A stretch of DNA of 42,773 nt from the NCBI RefSeq assembly GCF_018860665.1, contig NZ_JAHKPK010000040.1, forward strand, positions 106,384 through 149,156. The letters run 5' to 3'. Source of the DNA: Pacificibacter marinus. Its GTDB lineage: Bacteria > Pseudomonadota > Alphaproteobacteria > Rhodobacterales > Rhodobacteraceae. Of this stretch, positions 10,736-19,044 are shown piece after piece (position 1 is the first letter of the stretch; the number at the start of each line of letters is the position of its first letter). Below the pieces are notes generated by a model, which was given only the letters and a program-made list of their open reading frames with translations, searched no databases and was not told where the DNA came from. The translations under genes were made by a program, and so were the position numbers.

Positions 10736-11677
10736 TTATTCCTTCTCGCCCATAAGTCCAGACGGACGCAGCATCAACACCAGCAACATGATGAAAAAGG
10801 GCAATGTTGCAGCCAGACTGGACATACTGATGGTCAACAGCCCGCCGGATTTTTCAGCCCAATCGCCAAGTCCGACGATAGACAAAACATCCACCGCACG
10901 CAGATCACTCCCGACTGCGAGAGAATTGGTAATCCCGATCAACAGAGAGGCCGCCATAGCTCCGCCCATAGATCCCAAGCCGCCAACAACAACGACAACG
11001 AACACCATCACACCAAGCTCAAGCGCCATATTCGGGTTGGTGGTATAAAACGCCCCCGCCACAGCGCCAGCCAGTCCAGCCAGCCCAGCACCGATGCCAA
11101 AGACACCCATAAAAACAAGCGGCACGTTATGCCCAAGCGCCTCAACCGTTTGCGGCCGGTAAATCGCCGATCGCACGACAATTCCGACCCGTGTTCGGGT
11201 CAACAACAGATATATGGTGATGAACATCGTAACCGCTACGCCGCCCATAAACAGTCGATAGATTGGGTAATCCAAACCGGACAACGTGAAGGCCGCAAAG
11301 CTCAATTCAGCTGGAACGCGGTAATCCACGGCGAAGTTGCCATAGACCATCTTAACCAGCTCAGCGATCACCACAGCCAGCCCGAATGTCACAAGCAGTT
11401 CGTGCGCATGTCCGAACGCGTGGACACGTCGTAGAATAAAGCGTTCAACGCAAACCCCCAGCCCCATAACAACGATGGGTGACAGTAAGATCGCGAACCA
11501 GAACCCGACGAAGGGTTCAAGCGTGTAAGCAAAATAAGCACCAAGCATGTAAAAGGATGCATGTGCGAAATTGAGCACCCCCATCATCCCGAAAATTAGT
11601 GTCAATCCGGCTGAAACCATAAAGAGCAAAAGCCCATAGATTGTGCCGTTGAGCAAAGCAAAGAGTATCTGATCCAC
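10736..11677 (-). CDS. livH: HAAT-family ABC transporter permease (LivH-like)
   Basis: Inner-membrane permease, 313 residues from the GTG at 11675-11677 (DQILFALLNGTIYGLLLFMV follows). This start is chosen because GAGGGACAGG lies just before it and the N-terminus then matches LivH proteins. An ATG 13 codons upstream lies at the edge of the stem-loop at 11713-11741 and is less likely. The motif LTLIFGMMGVLNFAHASFYM is typical of LivH. It forms the translocation pore with LivM. Confidence 0.9.
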   Translation of the reverse strand: MDQILFALLNGTIYGLLLFMVSAGLTLIFGMMGVLNFAHASFYMLGAYFAYTLEPFVGFWFAILLSPIVVMGLGVCVERFILRRVHAFGHAHELLVTFGLAVVIAELVKMVYGNFAVDYRVPAELSFAAFTLSGLDYPIYRLFMGGVAVTMFITIYLLLTRTRVGIVVRSAIYRPQTVEALGHNVPLVFMGVFGIGAGLAGLAGAVAGAFYTTNPNMALELGVMVFVVVVVGGLGSMGGAMAASLLIGITNSLAVGSDLRAVDVLSIVGLGDWAEKSGGLLTISMSSLAATLPFFIMLLVLMLRPSGLMGEKE

Positions 11678-11712
11678 CCTGTCCCTCGTTTCTGTAAAGC
11701 AGCCTTCTCTCA

Positions 11713-11741
11713 CCATGGCCGAAGGGAATCTCCGGCCATGG
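11713..11741 (-). terminator. Stem-loop between substrate-binding protein and permease genes
   Basis: Perfect 9-bp inverted repeat CCATGGCCG / CGGCCATGG around an 11-base loop, in the 108-base gap between the binding-protein stop and livH. There is no T-run after it on the minus strand, so it is more likely an mRNA-stabilising or attenuating structure that keeps binding protein in excess over permease than a full terminator (inference). Confidence 0.6.
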
Positions 11742-11785
11742 TTGTCGGTTATCCGTGAGAGAAAAAGAGTTCGGTTTCCCGAACG

Positions 11786-13018
11786 TTACATTTTGCAGCT
11801 GTCTTGCACGGGCTGTTCAGCATCTTCCGCAGAAACAAGCTTCACTGGAACAAACCCAAATTCGGATTCATCCGCTTTATACACAGCATCGCGGCTCACT
11901 TTTTGCACGACCATCGGCAAACGGGCTTGGTGATCCTCAGCCCGCATAGACATATGTCCCATAGGGGTTTCAACCGTTGCATTCTCAAGTGCGACAACCA
12001 AATCAGCGGCCTTCAAACCATCTTCCGTTGGCTCGACGGCTTTAAGTGCCTCTTTCAAAAGCATCATGCCAAAGACGCCTTGCGGCTCAACATATGTTGG
12101 GTAATGCCCGATGACTGATTTATAATCCTCAACAAAGGCCTTGGATTTTTCAGCGTTGGCCTCAGGGTTGAAAGATGTCGCAACAAAATGTCCCTCAGCA
12201 ATGGCACCAGCGTTGCCGATATTGCCCGGCTGATCGAGGAATGCCGTGCCGAAGCGCGCGTCAAGACCAGCGCCGCCGGCAGATTTCATCAACAAAAGTA
12301 AGTCATTTGACCAGTTGCCAGTGATAACTGTATCAGCGCCGCTTTCTTTGATACGAGCAACATAAGGCGAAAAGTCTTGGATTTTGTTCACTTCATGAAG
12401 CGTCTCTTCAACAACGGTGAAGCCAAGACGCTCTGCTGAGGCAAGCGTACTGTTTTGAACATCGACACCCCAAGAATAGTTCTGGTTGATGGCGTAAACA
12501 TTTTCGCCTAACGCGCCGTTTTCCTTCATCCCATCAAGCAGCGCATTCACGATGATATCTGCGTTCGGGGTCATGCGGAAATGGTATTCGTGGCACTTTG
12601 CGCCCGTCAACTCCATCGCAGCACCACCGACGTTGATGTAAAGCACTTCATTGCCCTTGTTACGCAAATTGTATTTGCGCACATCTTCGGTGATCTGTCC
12701 CGCGACAGCAGAAGACGACCCTTGAATAATAATTCTCGCACCGTCTGAAATTGCGGCACGCACACGATCAGCAGCGCCAACTGGACCGCCTTGGTTGTCA
12801 TACTCAAGCAGCTCCACCGGCTCACCGCCAAACCCGCCTTCGGCATTAATTTTGCCGATGCCGTAGATAACTCCGTTGCGATAAAACAATCCTGTAGAAG
12901 CCTGTGGTCCAGAAAGCGTTTCGACCAAACCAATTTTAAGCGGCTCCGCAAATGCAGCACCCGCGCAGCAAACAAGAGCCACTGCAGCAGTGCCGCGAAG
13001 AAGATTCCGAATTGCCAT
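11786..13018 (-). CDS. HAAT-type periplasmic substrate-binding protein
   Basis: Periplasmic receptor of the LivFGHM-like importer, 410 residues. The N-terminal signal peptide is MAIRNLLRGTAAVALVC with cleavage after GAAFA; the mature part starts EPLKIGLVETLSGPQAS, the Peripla_BP_6 signature. The ATG at 13016-13018 has the ribosome site GGGAGG 7 bases upstream; in-frame codons further upstream are not needed. Family members bind branched amino acids, amides, urea or aromatic acids, and the ligand is not readable from sequence. Transcribed divergently from the GntR regulator across a 231-base region with operator-like repeats. Confidence 0.93.
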   Translation of the reverse strand: MAIRNLLRGTAAVALVCCAGAAFAEPLKIGLVETLSGPQASTGLFYRNGVIYGIGKINAEGGFGGEPVELLEYDNQGGPVGAADRVRAAISDGARIIIQGSSSAVAGQITEDVRKYNLRNKGNEVLYINVGGAAMELTGAKCHEYHFRMTPNADIIVNALLDGMKENGALGENVYAINQNYSWGVDVQNSTLASAERLGFTVVEETLHEVNKIQDFSPYVARIKESGADTVITGNWSNDLLLLMKSAGGAGLDARFGTAFLDQPGNIGNAGAIAEGHFVATSFNPEANAEKSKAFVEDYKSVIGHYPTYVEPQGVFGMMLLKEALKAVEPTEDGLKAADLVVALENATVETPMGHMSMRAEDHQARLPMVVQKVSRDAVYKADESEFGFVPVKLVSAEDAEQPVQDSCKM

Positions 13019-13111
13019 GTTTTTCCTCCCTAACATGTGTTGAAGCATTCAAAGAGGCCTCCACCTCTTTGGATCACCGTAACAATTACATGAAATGTCA
13101 TACCAGTCAAT

Positions 13112-13128
13112 AATTGGATGGACCAATT
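13112..13128. promoter_or_regulatory. FCD/GntR-type operator candidate
   Basis: AATTGGATGGACCAATT is a 17-base near-perfect inverted repeat resembling the ATTGGTnnnACCAAT boxes of FadR/PdhR-type regulators. It lies between the binding-protein gene and the divergent GntR gene, about 95 bases from the binding-protein start. A related half-site TGTCATACCA is at 13097-13106. Proposed target of the adjacent GntR protein. Confidence 0.55.
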
Positions 13129-13201
13129 TTATTTTTAAACAAAAATCTCAAACCCCCATGCTTTTTATCATTATATACAGTAGTTTTATAAAAACTTCCT
13201 C

Positions 13202-13244
13202 TTTGATCTGTCAGACCAAATCTGTATAATGCATAAATAAGGAG
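13202..13244 (+). promoter_or_regulatory. Promoter and probable autoregulatory site of the GntR gene
   Basis: -35 like TTTGAT (13202-13207), 17-base spacer and consensus -10 TATAAT (13225-13230), followed by ribosome site GGAG (13241-13244) 5 bases before the ATG. The motif TGTCAGACCA (13209-13218) sits in the spacer and repeats the TGTCATACCA at 13097-13106, suggesting autorepression. Confidence 0.6.
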
Positions 13245-13249
13245 TAAAA

Positions 13250-13990
13250 ATGTTACAAGACACCCGAGCCCAGCCCCCCCGAAAACGCAGCAGCCACCTA
13301 CCAGATGAAATTGCCAAAGACATTATAGAGCAAATCAGCTCTGGCACTTTGATCGTGGGTGAACGACTGCCCTCAGAACGGGATCTCTGCACAAAGTATG
13401 GCGTGAGCCGCGCTGTCGTGCGCGAGGCCTTAACGCAACTCAAAGCGGATGGGCTAATCGCCGCGCGTGCAGGTAGCGGAGCCTTTGTCACCAAACGGGA
13501 TTCAACAAACGCCTTCCGTTTTCAGCACTTTTCGGTCTCTAATCGAGCGTCTTTAGAAGAAGCAATGGAGCTTTTGATACCGATTGAGGTCGCCGCCGCA
13601 AGAATCGCAGCAAAACATAGAACCGATGAAGATCTCAAAAAAATAAAACGCGCGTTGATTGGCATGGAATATGCAATTGCCAGTGACCAGCTTGGTGTCG
13701 AAGAAGATTATCTTTTCCATCAGGCCATTATTGATTCCACACACAATCAACATTTTATTTCTCTGTGTCACCATCTGGAGGCCACAGCCAAAAACATCAT
13801 TCGCCAAGCACGCAGCAACACGAAAAAAAATCTCTCCGAGCTACAAGACGCCGTTCAAGCAGAGCATAATGCCATCTACCAAGCCCTTAAGGACGGAAAT
13901 GAAGCCGAAGCGGCCCATACGGCAGAACGCCATCTGCTCAATGCCGCCGCACGGATTCAAATATACTTGGACATTCCCGAAACACTTTAG
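13250..13990 (+). CDS. GntR-family regulator, FadR/FCD subfamily
   Basis: Transcription factor of 246 residues. Winged-helix domain at about 15-85 (GERLPSERDLCTKYGVSRAVVREAL is the recognition region; the wing is ARAGSGAFV), then an all-helical FCD ligand domain with metal-type His/Asp residues (EEDYLFHQAIIDS, HLEAT, AEHNAIYQAL). FCD regulators of this type usually respond to small carboxylates and control neighbouring catabolic or transport genes. Divergent from the LIV-type importer, so it probably controls the 1-13 kb operon. Confidence 0.92.
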   Translation: MLQDTRAQPPRKRSSHLPDEIAKDIIEQISSGTLIVGERLPSERDLCTKYGVSRAVVREALTQLKADGLIAARAGSGAFVTKRDSTNAFRFQHFSVSNRASLEEAMELLIPIEVAAARIAAKHRTDEDLKKIKRALIGMEYAIASDQLGVEEDYLFHQAIIDSTHNQHFISLCHHLEATAKNIIRQARSNTKKNLSELQDAVQAEHNAIYQALKDGNEAEAAHTAERHLLNAAARIQIYLDIPETL

Positions 13991-14111
13991 AGCTAAACGC
14001 TCGTGCTGCAGGGTGCATGCCATCTTTACTGTTCTGGCCAAGAAGCACGGATGGCGTTTCTATGCACTGAAACCGAGACCCGACAAACCCAACGACTTCA
14101 ATGAGGCCTAA
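13991..14111 (+). other. Short gap, possibly the 3' tail of a lost gene
   Basis: The 121 bases between the GntR stop and catC contain an open frame ending in TAA directly before the catC ATG (its last residues read DKPNDFNEA). The tight stop-start junction resembles an operon boundary, so a larger upstream gene may have been deleted up to this tail. No family is recognised. Confidence 0.3.
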
Positions 14112-14402
14112 ATGCTTTACCATGTTAAAATGACAGTAAACCTCCCTGCGGATATGCATCCTGACGAGGCTGCCGATATCAAATCTCGTGAAACAGCTTA
14201 TTCACATAGGTTACAGACAGAGGGCATCATACGCCATATTTGGCGGATTACAGGCCTTTATGAAAACATCAGTATTTTCGATTGCCGCGACAATGCTCAC
14301 TTGCATGAGGTGCTTATGGGGTTACCGTTACGCCCCCATATGACGATTGACATTATGCCGTTGTCCCAACACCCTTCGTCCATACGCTGCGGCGATTTAT
14401 GA
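14112..14402 (+). CDS. catC: Muconolactone delta-isomerase
   Basis: Isomerises muconolactone to 3-oxoadipate enol-lactone in the catechol branch of the beta-ketoadipate pathway. 96 residues, full family length (about 92-96). Seen: the N-terminal MLYHVKMTVNLP strand, the RHIWRITGLYENISIFD core and the terminal LPLRPHMTIDIMPLSQHPSSI, all typical of CatC. The AATGAGG ribosome site is 5 bases upstream. No catA, catB or other beta-ketoadipate gene is in the window, so it is an orphan next to recombination debris and may be non-functional in context. Confidence 0.9.
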   Translation: MLYHVKMTVNLPADMHPDEAADIKSRETAYSHRLQTEGIIRHIWRITGLYENISIFDCRDNAHLHEVLMGLPLRPHMTIDIMPLSQHPSSIRCGDL

Positions 14403-14405
14403 TAT

Positions 14406-14640
14406 GTGAGGTGTCCCTTATATGTATCGGAAGTTTACGAACTCTATCACGATCCGGTGTTTTGCAAGATACTGGAACGGGAAGGTATACGCGGCTATTG
14501 GTCTTATCGCAGTTTCGCTCCGGTCTTTTTGGAGCAATATTTCGAGAGGGAGCCTGACGACCTGATGGCCGCTCCGCACGAAGACGTCGACAAAGAGAAC
14601 GAACGCCTTCGCCAGGAAGTCCGGCTGCTATGTGAAGAGT
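14406..14640 (+). pseudogene. Unidentified gene fragment joined to recombinase debris
   Basis: A GTG-start frame reads about 75 plausible residues (VSEVYELYHDPVFCKILERE, then FLEQYFEREPDDLM) and a charged, coiled-coil-like DVDKENERLRQEVRLL segment before running out of frame at the recombinase remnant. The residue pattern looks like real coding sequence but I recognise no family. It may be part of the degenerate recombinase locus. Confidence 0.35.
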
Positions 14641-15147
14641 ATCCGTCTTGGTCAAGCCGCTTTTCCAACCATTTACGATTAAAGCCGACCATGCCAAACT
14701 GGTCGACGCAATCCTCGCAGGCATCCCAGCCGATCAGGTCAAAGACCGGATGCTGACTTTGACACGCGCCGCATTGAATTGGAAGCACAGCTTGAGCGCG
14801 CCTCCCACCCCCTCAGCAATCCGAAGATGCCAGAGACCTACCGCGACAAAATCAGCGATCTGATTTCGCAACTTCAACAGACCGATCTCATGCTGGACGC
14901 CAAGGACTCCCTGCGTGGTCTAGTGGATCGGATTGTACTCACACCAACGGAGCCTGAGGGCAAGCTGTCCGTCCATATTCATGGCACCCTTGCTGTGCTG
15001 TTATCGTTAAGTGTGGGCGTAAAACGCAAAAAATGCCTGAGTGACAAAACTCAATCCCTTGATAATATTTATTTTATCCATCCTTTGCCCCGCAGGCGAT
15101 TACAACGCAACCTGTCCAGAGGAAGATGCAAATTCATGCTACAATAG
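14640..15147 (+). pseudogene. C-terminal remnant of a large serine recombinase, frameshifted
   Basis: Two frames together give the C-terminal region of a serine site-specific recombinase (resolvase/invertase with recombinase domain). Frame one (about 14648-14755) reads AKLVDAILAGIPADQVKDRM, and frame two (about 14751-15045) reads DTRRIELEAQLERA, PKMPETYRDKISDLI, LRGLVDRIVLTPTEPEGKL. These match the coiled-coil and C-terminal RGLIDRIVLTP region of the family. The catalytic N-terminal domain is absent and a frameshift near 14753 breaks the gene. Marks a decayed integration event beside catC. Confidence 0.72.
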
Positions 15148-15667
15148 TCGTCGTTTTGGACGCGCATGCGAAATCTGCGAAATGCGCGACACGTATCTGA
15201 CACAAGATCCAAGACGCAAAGGTAGACATTGGTGTTCGTGGCCCACGCACTCGTTTGCGGCTGCTGCAGCGCGCTCCCAGATTTTCTTCGACCTCGCCGC
15301 TATCCACAAAATTATAAAATCGATGGCGTCCCAAATGTCAGCAACCAAGCTGTACAGTACTATTTTTCTAATCGCATATATTATTTGAATTTGGGAAAAT
15401 CCGAGCATCATTGAACAGTACAAATTGTGATCCAGGCCATCTAAGACGTCATGGCTGGCCACCTCATATTGGTGGTATGAACCCGCACAATGGAACCGTG
15501 ATCAGTTCGATTGTGGGGTCAATATCCCATCACATTGCCCCTCGACCTAGAGCCACAGATTTTATTTCAAGACCTTTGCGCAGGTGACGATCGGAGGGCC
15601 TATATCAGAAAGCACAAAAATAAAGTCGCACCAAAAACCCTGCGATAGAGTTTAATAGAACGCACCA
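15148..15667. other. Non-coding stretch after the recombinase remnant
   Basis: About 520 bases with no supported gene, RNA or terminator on either strand. Short open frames here lack ribosome sites and family resemblance. Probably residual mobile-element or junction DNA. It ends immediately at the stop codon of tctA (minus strand). Confidence 0.5.
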
Positions 15668-17158
15668 TCAGAGCGCTCTAAGTTTTACCCAACTCCATTT
15701 CAGCAGCGGTATTGAGACCAGAGTAACGCATATTACGATTAGCACTGCCGAAATCGGACGCTCCAGAAAAATTGACCACGACCCCCGACTGATCATAAGG
15801 CTACGCCGTAAGTTTTCTTCGAGGATTGGCCCAAGGATCAAACCAAAGGCCATCGGCGTTACTGGCAAACTCAATCGCGAAAAGACAAACCCCACCACGC
15901 CAAAGGCAATCATCACGTAGACGTCGTTCATGTCATTGCGGATGGCGAAAGCGCCGATCACACAAAACACCGCGATAAAGACATACATCAACTGCGGAGG
16001 GATCCGCGTCACAAGCACTGCCGCGCGGATCATGCCAAGACCAACCACCAGCGTCGCGATCAGCGCCAAAAGAACCGATACATAAATCCAAGCCACAAAA
16101 GTCGGATTGTTAGCAAACAGCAACGGCCCCGGGGTCAGGCCATGCAACATCAATGCGCCCATAAGAACAGCCGTAATCGTATCCCCCGGCACCCCCAAAG
16201 CAATGAGTGGAATAAGAGAGCCACCAACAGAGGCACTGTTGGCCGCTTCGGGCGCTACAATCCCATCGGCATGACCGGTACCGAATTTCTCAGGTGTCTT
16301 GGACAAGCGCCGTTCTTGCGCATAAGCGATAGAGACCGCCACCGCAGAACCAGCCGCGGGGATAGCGCCGATAAACGTACCGATAACGGAACCGCGCAGC
16401 ATCACTTTCCAACGGCTAGTCAGTTCATTCAGTGGCAACATCACTTTGCCGATCTGTGGCCGCACCTTGGGTGTCTGCGCAAAGCCCACCAAATTTTGCA
16501 AAATTTCACCCAGACCAAACAGACCAATGATCATCGGCACCAAATTCAAACCCGATTGTAACATCGGCGTATTAAGTGTCATGCGTTGCGCATCTGTCAG
16601 CGCATCAAAGCCAACCATACCCAAAATGACGCCAATAAATCCGACAACACTGGCCACCAGAGTTGATCCATTTGAGGAAAAAGACAGCATCACAATACCA
16701 AAAAGCGCAACAGCGGCAAATTCAGGGCTGCGGAAATTGGTGGCAAATTCAGCCAGCACCGGTGCAAGCAAAACAAGCATCGCAAGACCGATCATGCCGC
16801 CTATCGTCGAGGACACAAGCGCAAAGTTCAAGGCATGCCCTGCTCGCCCCTGCTGCGCCATGGGGTAACCATCGATCTGCGTAAAAATAGACGCTGGCGT
16901 GCCGGGCAGCTTCATCAAAATGGCAGAAATGGACCCGCCATAGACACTCGACATAAACACCGAGATCAAGAAAAGCATCGCAACGCCTGGTTCCATGGTA
17001 AATGTCACGGGCATCAATATAGCCAAAGCCATCGTTGATGAAATTCCGGGAATGGCCCCAAGCACAAGACCTAGAACAGTCCCAAGCACGACAAGACCAA
17101 GCATCATCGGGCTAGATAGATATCCGAGCAATACGTCGATAAAAGAGGTAAGCAGCAT
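15668..17158 (-). CDS. tctA: Tripartite tricarboxylate transporter large permease (TctA)
   Basis: Large membrane subunit of a TTT-family secondary importer, 496 residues with about 11-12 hydrophobic segments. The family motif LGAIPGISSTMALAILMP is present near residue 32 and the second, repeat-related motif is GAIPAAGSAVAVSIAYAQE. Uses an ion gradient with TctB to import a carboxylate delivered by the TctC receptor. The gap to tctB is 13 bases. Proximity to the Rieske oxygenase genes suggests an aromatic or other carboxylate rather than citrate (inference). Confidence 0.93.
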   Translation of the reverse strand: MLLTSFIDVLLGYLSSPMMLGLVVLGTVLGLVLGAIPGISSTMALAILMPVTFTMEPGVAMLFLISVFMSSVYGGSISAILMKLPGTPASIFTQIDGYPMAQQGRAGHALNFALVSSTIGGMIGLAMLVLLAPVLAEFATNFRSPEFAAVALFGIVMLSFSSNGSTLVASVVGFIGVILGMVGFDALTDAQRMTLNTPMLQSGLNLVPMIIGLFGLGEILQNLVGFAQTPKVRPQIGKVMLPLNELTSRWKVMLRGSVIGTFIGAIPAAGSAVAVSIAYAQERRLSKTPEKFGTGHADGIVAPEAANSASVGGSLIPLIALGVPGDTITAVLMGALMLHGLTPGPLLFANNPTFVAWIYVSVLLALIATLVVGLGMIRAAVLVTRIPPQLMYVFIAVFCVIGAFAIRNDMNDVYVMIAFGVVGFVFSRLSLPVTPMAFGLILGPILEENLRRSLMISRGSWSIFLERPISAVLIVICVTLVSIPLLKWSWVKLRAL

Positions 17159-17171
17159 GTAATATCCCCGA

Positions 17172-17687
17172 TCAAGCAGGTAGTGGAAGCGTCAAAAGAC
17201 GCACAAAAATCAACTGGATGAACAGCGCAGCGCCCGCTCCGAAAATGAGCGCTTCAACAGCATGTCGCACCGCATGTCCCCGCAGGGCAGAAAGCAACAC
17301 GTAAATCCAGATCGAGGAAAACAGGACTACAGCCAACATTGTCCCCAGCCCTTCGATGGCCGTTGGCATCGCGAGTAAAGAGGCAACAAAACCAATTGGC
17401 AGCCCCCAAGATCGCACACCTTCAATGAATTGATGTGTTGGCAAAAGGCTGACACCTTGGTCTCGCACCCCCAGCAGCCCGATCAAAGACAGAATACCTC
17501 CAGCCAAAGCCAGACATCCAAGACACAAAGACGCCAAAAAGAACGGCCCAGGGTCGCCCCGCATAGGCATGTTGGAATACATGCCTTGACTGTCTCTCAA
17601 CAGCAGATAGCCGCCACATGCGAGGAAGAGAAACAGCAATCCTGCCGCAAATGTTTTGCGCGCCGATCCATCAATGGGGGGTGTCAT
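17172..17687 (-). CDS. tctB: Tripartite tricarboxylate transporter small permease (TctB)
   Basis: Small membrane subunit of the TTT importer, 171 residues with four hydrophobic helices (first TFAAGLLFLFLACGGYLLL, last ALIFGAGAALFIQLIFVRLL). Composition and position between tctC and tctA are diagnostic even though primary sequence in this family is poorly conserved. Confidence 0.88.
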   Translation of the reverse strand: MTPPIDGSARKTFAAGLLFLFLACGGYLLLRDSQGMYSNMPMRGDPGPFFLASLCLGCLALAGGILSLIGLLGVRDQGVSLLPTHQFIEGVRSWGLPIGFVASLLAMPTAIEGLGTMLAVVLFSSIWIYVLLSALRGHAVRHAVEALIFGAGAALFIQLIFVRLLTLPLPA

Positions 17688-17720
17688 GTCTGGCTCCTAG
17701 GGTATACCTTGAAATATGCT

Positions 17721-17745
17721 GGCGGACCCCACAAGAAGGCCCGCC
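17721..17745 (-). terminator. Stem-loop between tctC and tctB
   Basis: On the transcribed (minus) strand GGCGGGCC pairs with GGTCCGCC (one G-U) around a 9-base loop in the 69-base tctC-tctB gap, without a T-run. Likely lets receptor mRNA accumulate over permease mRNA, as at the other binding-protein genes in this window. Confidence 0.55.
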
Positions 17746-17756
17746 CGTCGTTAGCT

Positions 17757-18743
17757 TCAGTCGCGTTTGAGTTCCGGTGCAACGAGTCCAGCGTTTTCCA
17801 GCAGCGGATAAACAAGCTCTTGCTGCATGGCGAGTTCAGCAGCGGCATCAGTCGCGCCAAGCGGACGCAACACCATGCCGCTTTTCTTTGCTGCCGCAAC
17901 GAAACCTTCGCTATTGACTGCGGCCAGAAGTCCTGATTCCAACTTTGCGCGAATATCAGTAGGGATACCGACCGGCGCAACCATCATAACAAAGTCATTC
18001 ACAACCACATCGTAACCTTGTTCTTTGAACGTCGGCACATCAGGCAACTGCGGGTGACGCGTCTCAGAAGCGACGCCAAGCACATTGATCGTGCCAGCGA
18101 GCGCATGTTCAAGGATCGGTGGAATCGGCAGCGTTGCGGTTTGCACTTCGCCGGTTAACAACGCGGTCACTGTTGGCGCATGACCCGGATAAGGCAAGCG
18201 CATCATATCAGTGCCCAGCGCCTGCGGGATCACTTCAGCAAAGACGAAAGAGTTACCACCCTGTGGGTCATTGCCATTCATCAGCCCCATCGGGTCCTCT
18301 TTCATCGCCGCGACATAGGCTTCAAGCGTGTCGATGCCAGTATCGGCTGAAATTTGAAGAGCGCCCGGTTCGTCACTGACATAGGCCAGCGGATCAAGCC
18401 CATCGAGCTGTGGCGCACTGGTATTCATGTAAGATTGCGACACCGCATGCAGCCCCATCACGCCTATGGTGTAACCATCGGGGTCTGCTTTGGCGATGTG
18501 ACGTATACCCGTAGAGCCGCCAGCGCCGGTGACATTGTCTACGACGACAGCTGTGTCCATGATGGTTGATAGTTCGTGCCCAATCAGACGACCTACAAGA
18601 TCATGGCCACCGCCTGCTGGCCAAACCACAGTGATGTGAATAGGCTTACTGGGGTAGGCATCATCAGCGAATGCAGCCTGAAACGGCAGCGCGGCAAATG
18701 TGGCCAAGCAAAGGGCGGAGGTAAAGAGGTTACGTTTTTTCAT
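17757..18743 (-). CDS. tctC: Tripartite tricarboxylate transporter substrate-binding protein (TctC/Bug family)
   Basis: Periplasmic receptor, 328 residues. Signal peptide MKKRNLFTSALCLATFAAL cleaved near AAFA-DDAYP. The mature part opens YPSKPIHITVVWPAGGGHDLVGR, the Bug-family signature, and contains NVTGAGGSTGIRHIAKADPDGYTIG. ATG at 18741-18743 with a GGGAAG ribosome site; the longer in-frame extension is unlikely. Bug proteins bind carboxylates (amino acids, nicotinate, aromatic acids), so the ligand is open. An operator-like motif shared with nic promoters lies upstream at 18932-18949. Confidence 0.92.
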   Translation of the reverse strand: MKKRNLFTSALCLATFAALPFQAAFADDAYPSKPIHITVVWPAGGGHDLVGRLIGHELSTIMDTAVVVDNVTGAGGSTGIRHIAKADPDGYTIGVMGLHAVSQSYMNTSAPQLDGLDPLAYVSDEPGALQISADTGIDTLEAYVAAMKEDPMGLMNGNDPQGGNSFVFAEVIPQALGTDMMRLPYPGHAPTVTALLTGEVQTATLPIPPILEHALAGTINVLGVASETRHPQLPDVPTFKEQGYDVVVNDFVMMVAPVGIPTDIRAKLESGLLAAVNSEGFVAAAKKSGMVLRPLGATDAAAELAMQQELVYPLLENAGLVAPELKRD

Positions 18744-19044
18744 GACTTCCCTGTTCGTTTTGAAGTTGAGCGTTGGTAGATAGACACAGGCTATCCGCGC
18801 ACAGCCCACCGAACGCGGGCCGCGAATTTCTTTTCAAGATATCAGCCTTGAAGGCAGTGCATTTCACTACGGAGTTCTTTGCCCTTTTCGGGTCTTTGCT
18901 CCCTTATTCATTTAGAAAAGCTGACTAAAACTTGTTTGTATAGAAATAAAATATTCAACTGAATAATTTATTTCTATCGCATCCGATTGCACCCTAAGTA
19001 TGCCTATTTTTCAGGCAACCTCTGCTAATTTGAAGTCCGAATGC
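18744..19044. other. Intergenic region upstream of tctC
   Basis: About 300 bases without a gene, separating the reductase stop from tctC. It is AT-rich in its right half and contains the shared operator-like motif at 18932-18949. No clear terminator was seen for the upstream reductase gene. Confidence 0.5.
18932..18949 (-). promoter_or_regulatory. Shared operator-like motif (tctC copy)
   Basis: Read toward tctC the site is TTATTTCTATACAAACAA. Its core TTTCTATACAAACA is identical to the core of the site upstream of the TRAP operon (26745-26762), and it resembles those before nicC and nicA. Located about 190 bases upstream of the tctC start. Proposed binding site of a common regulator. Confidence 0.5.

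Noticed and set aside
10578-11048. Plus-strand open frame of 156 codons across livM and livH
   Set aside because: Fully antisense to two secure permease genes, with low-complexity Thr/Ser/Pro composition typical of a reverse frame.
15148-15667. Possible small genes after the recombinase remnant
   Set aside because: Short frames on both strands with rare composition and no ribosome sites; nothing recognisable.
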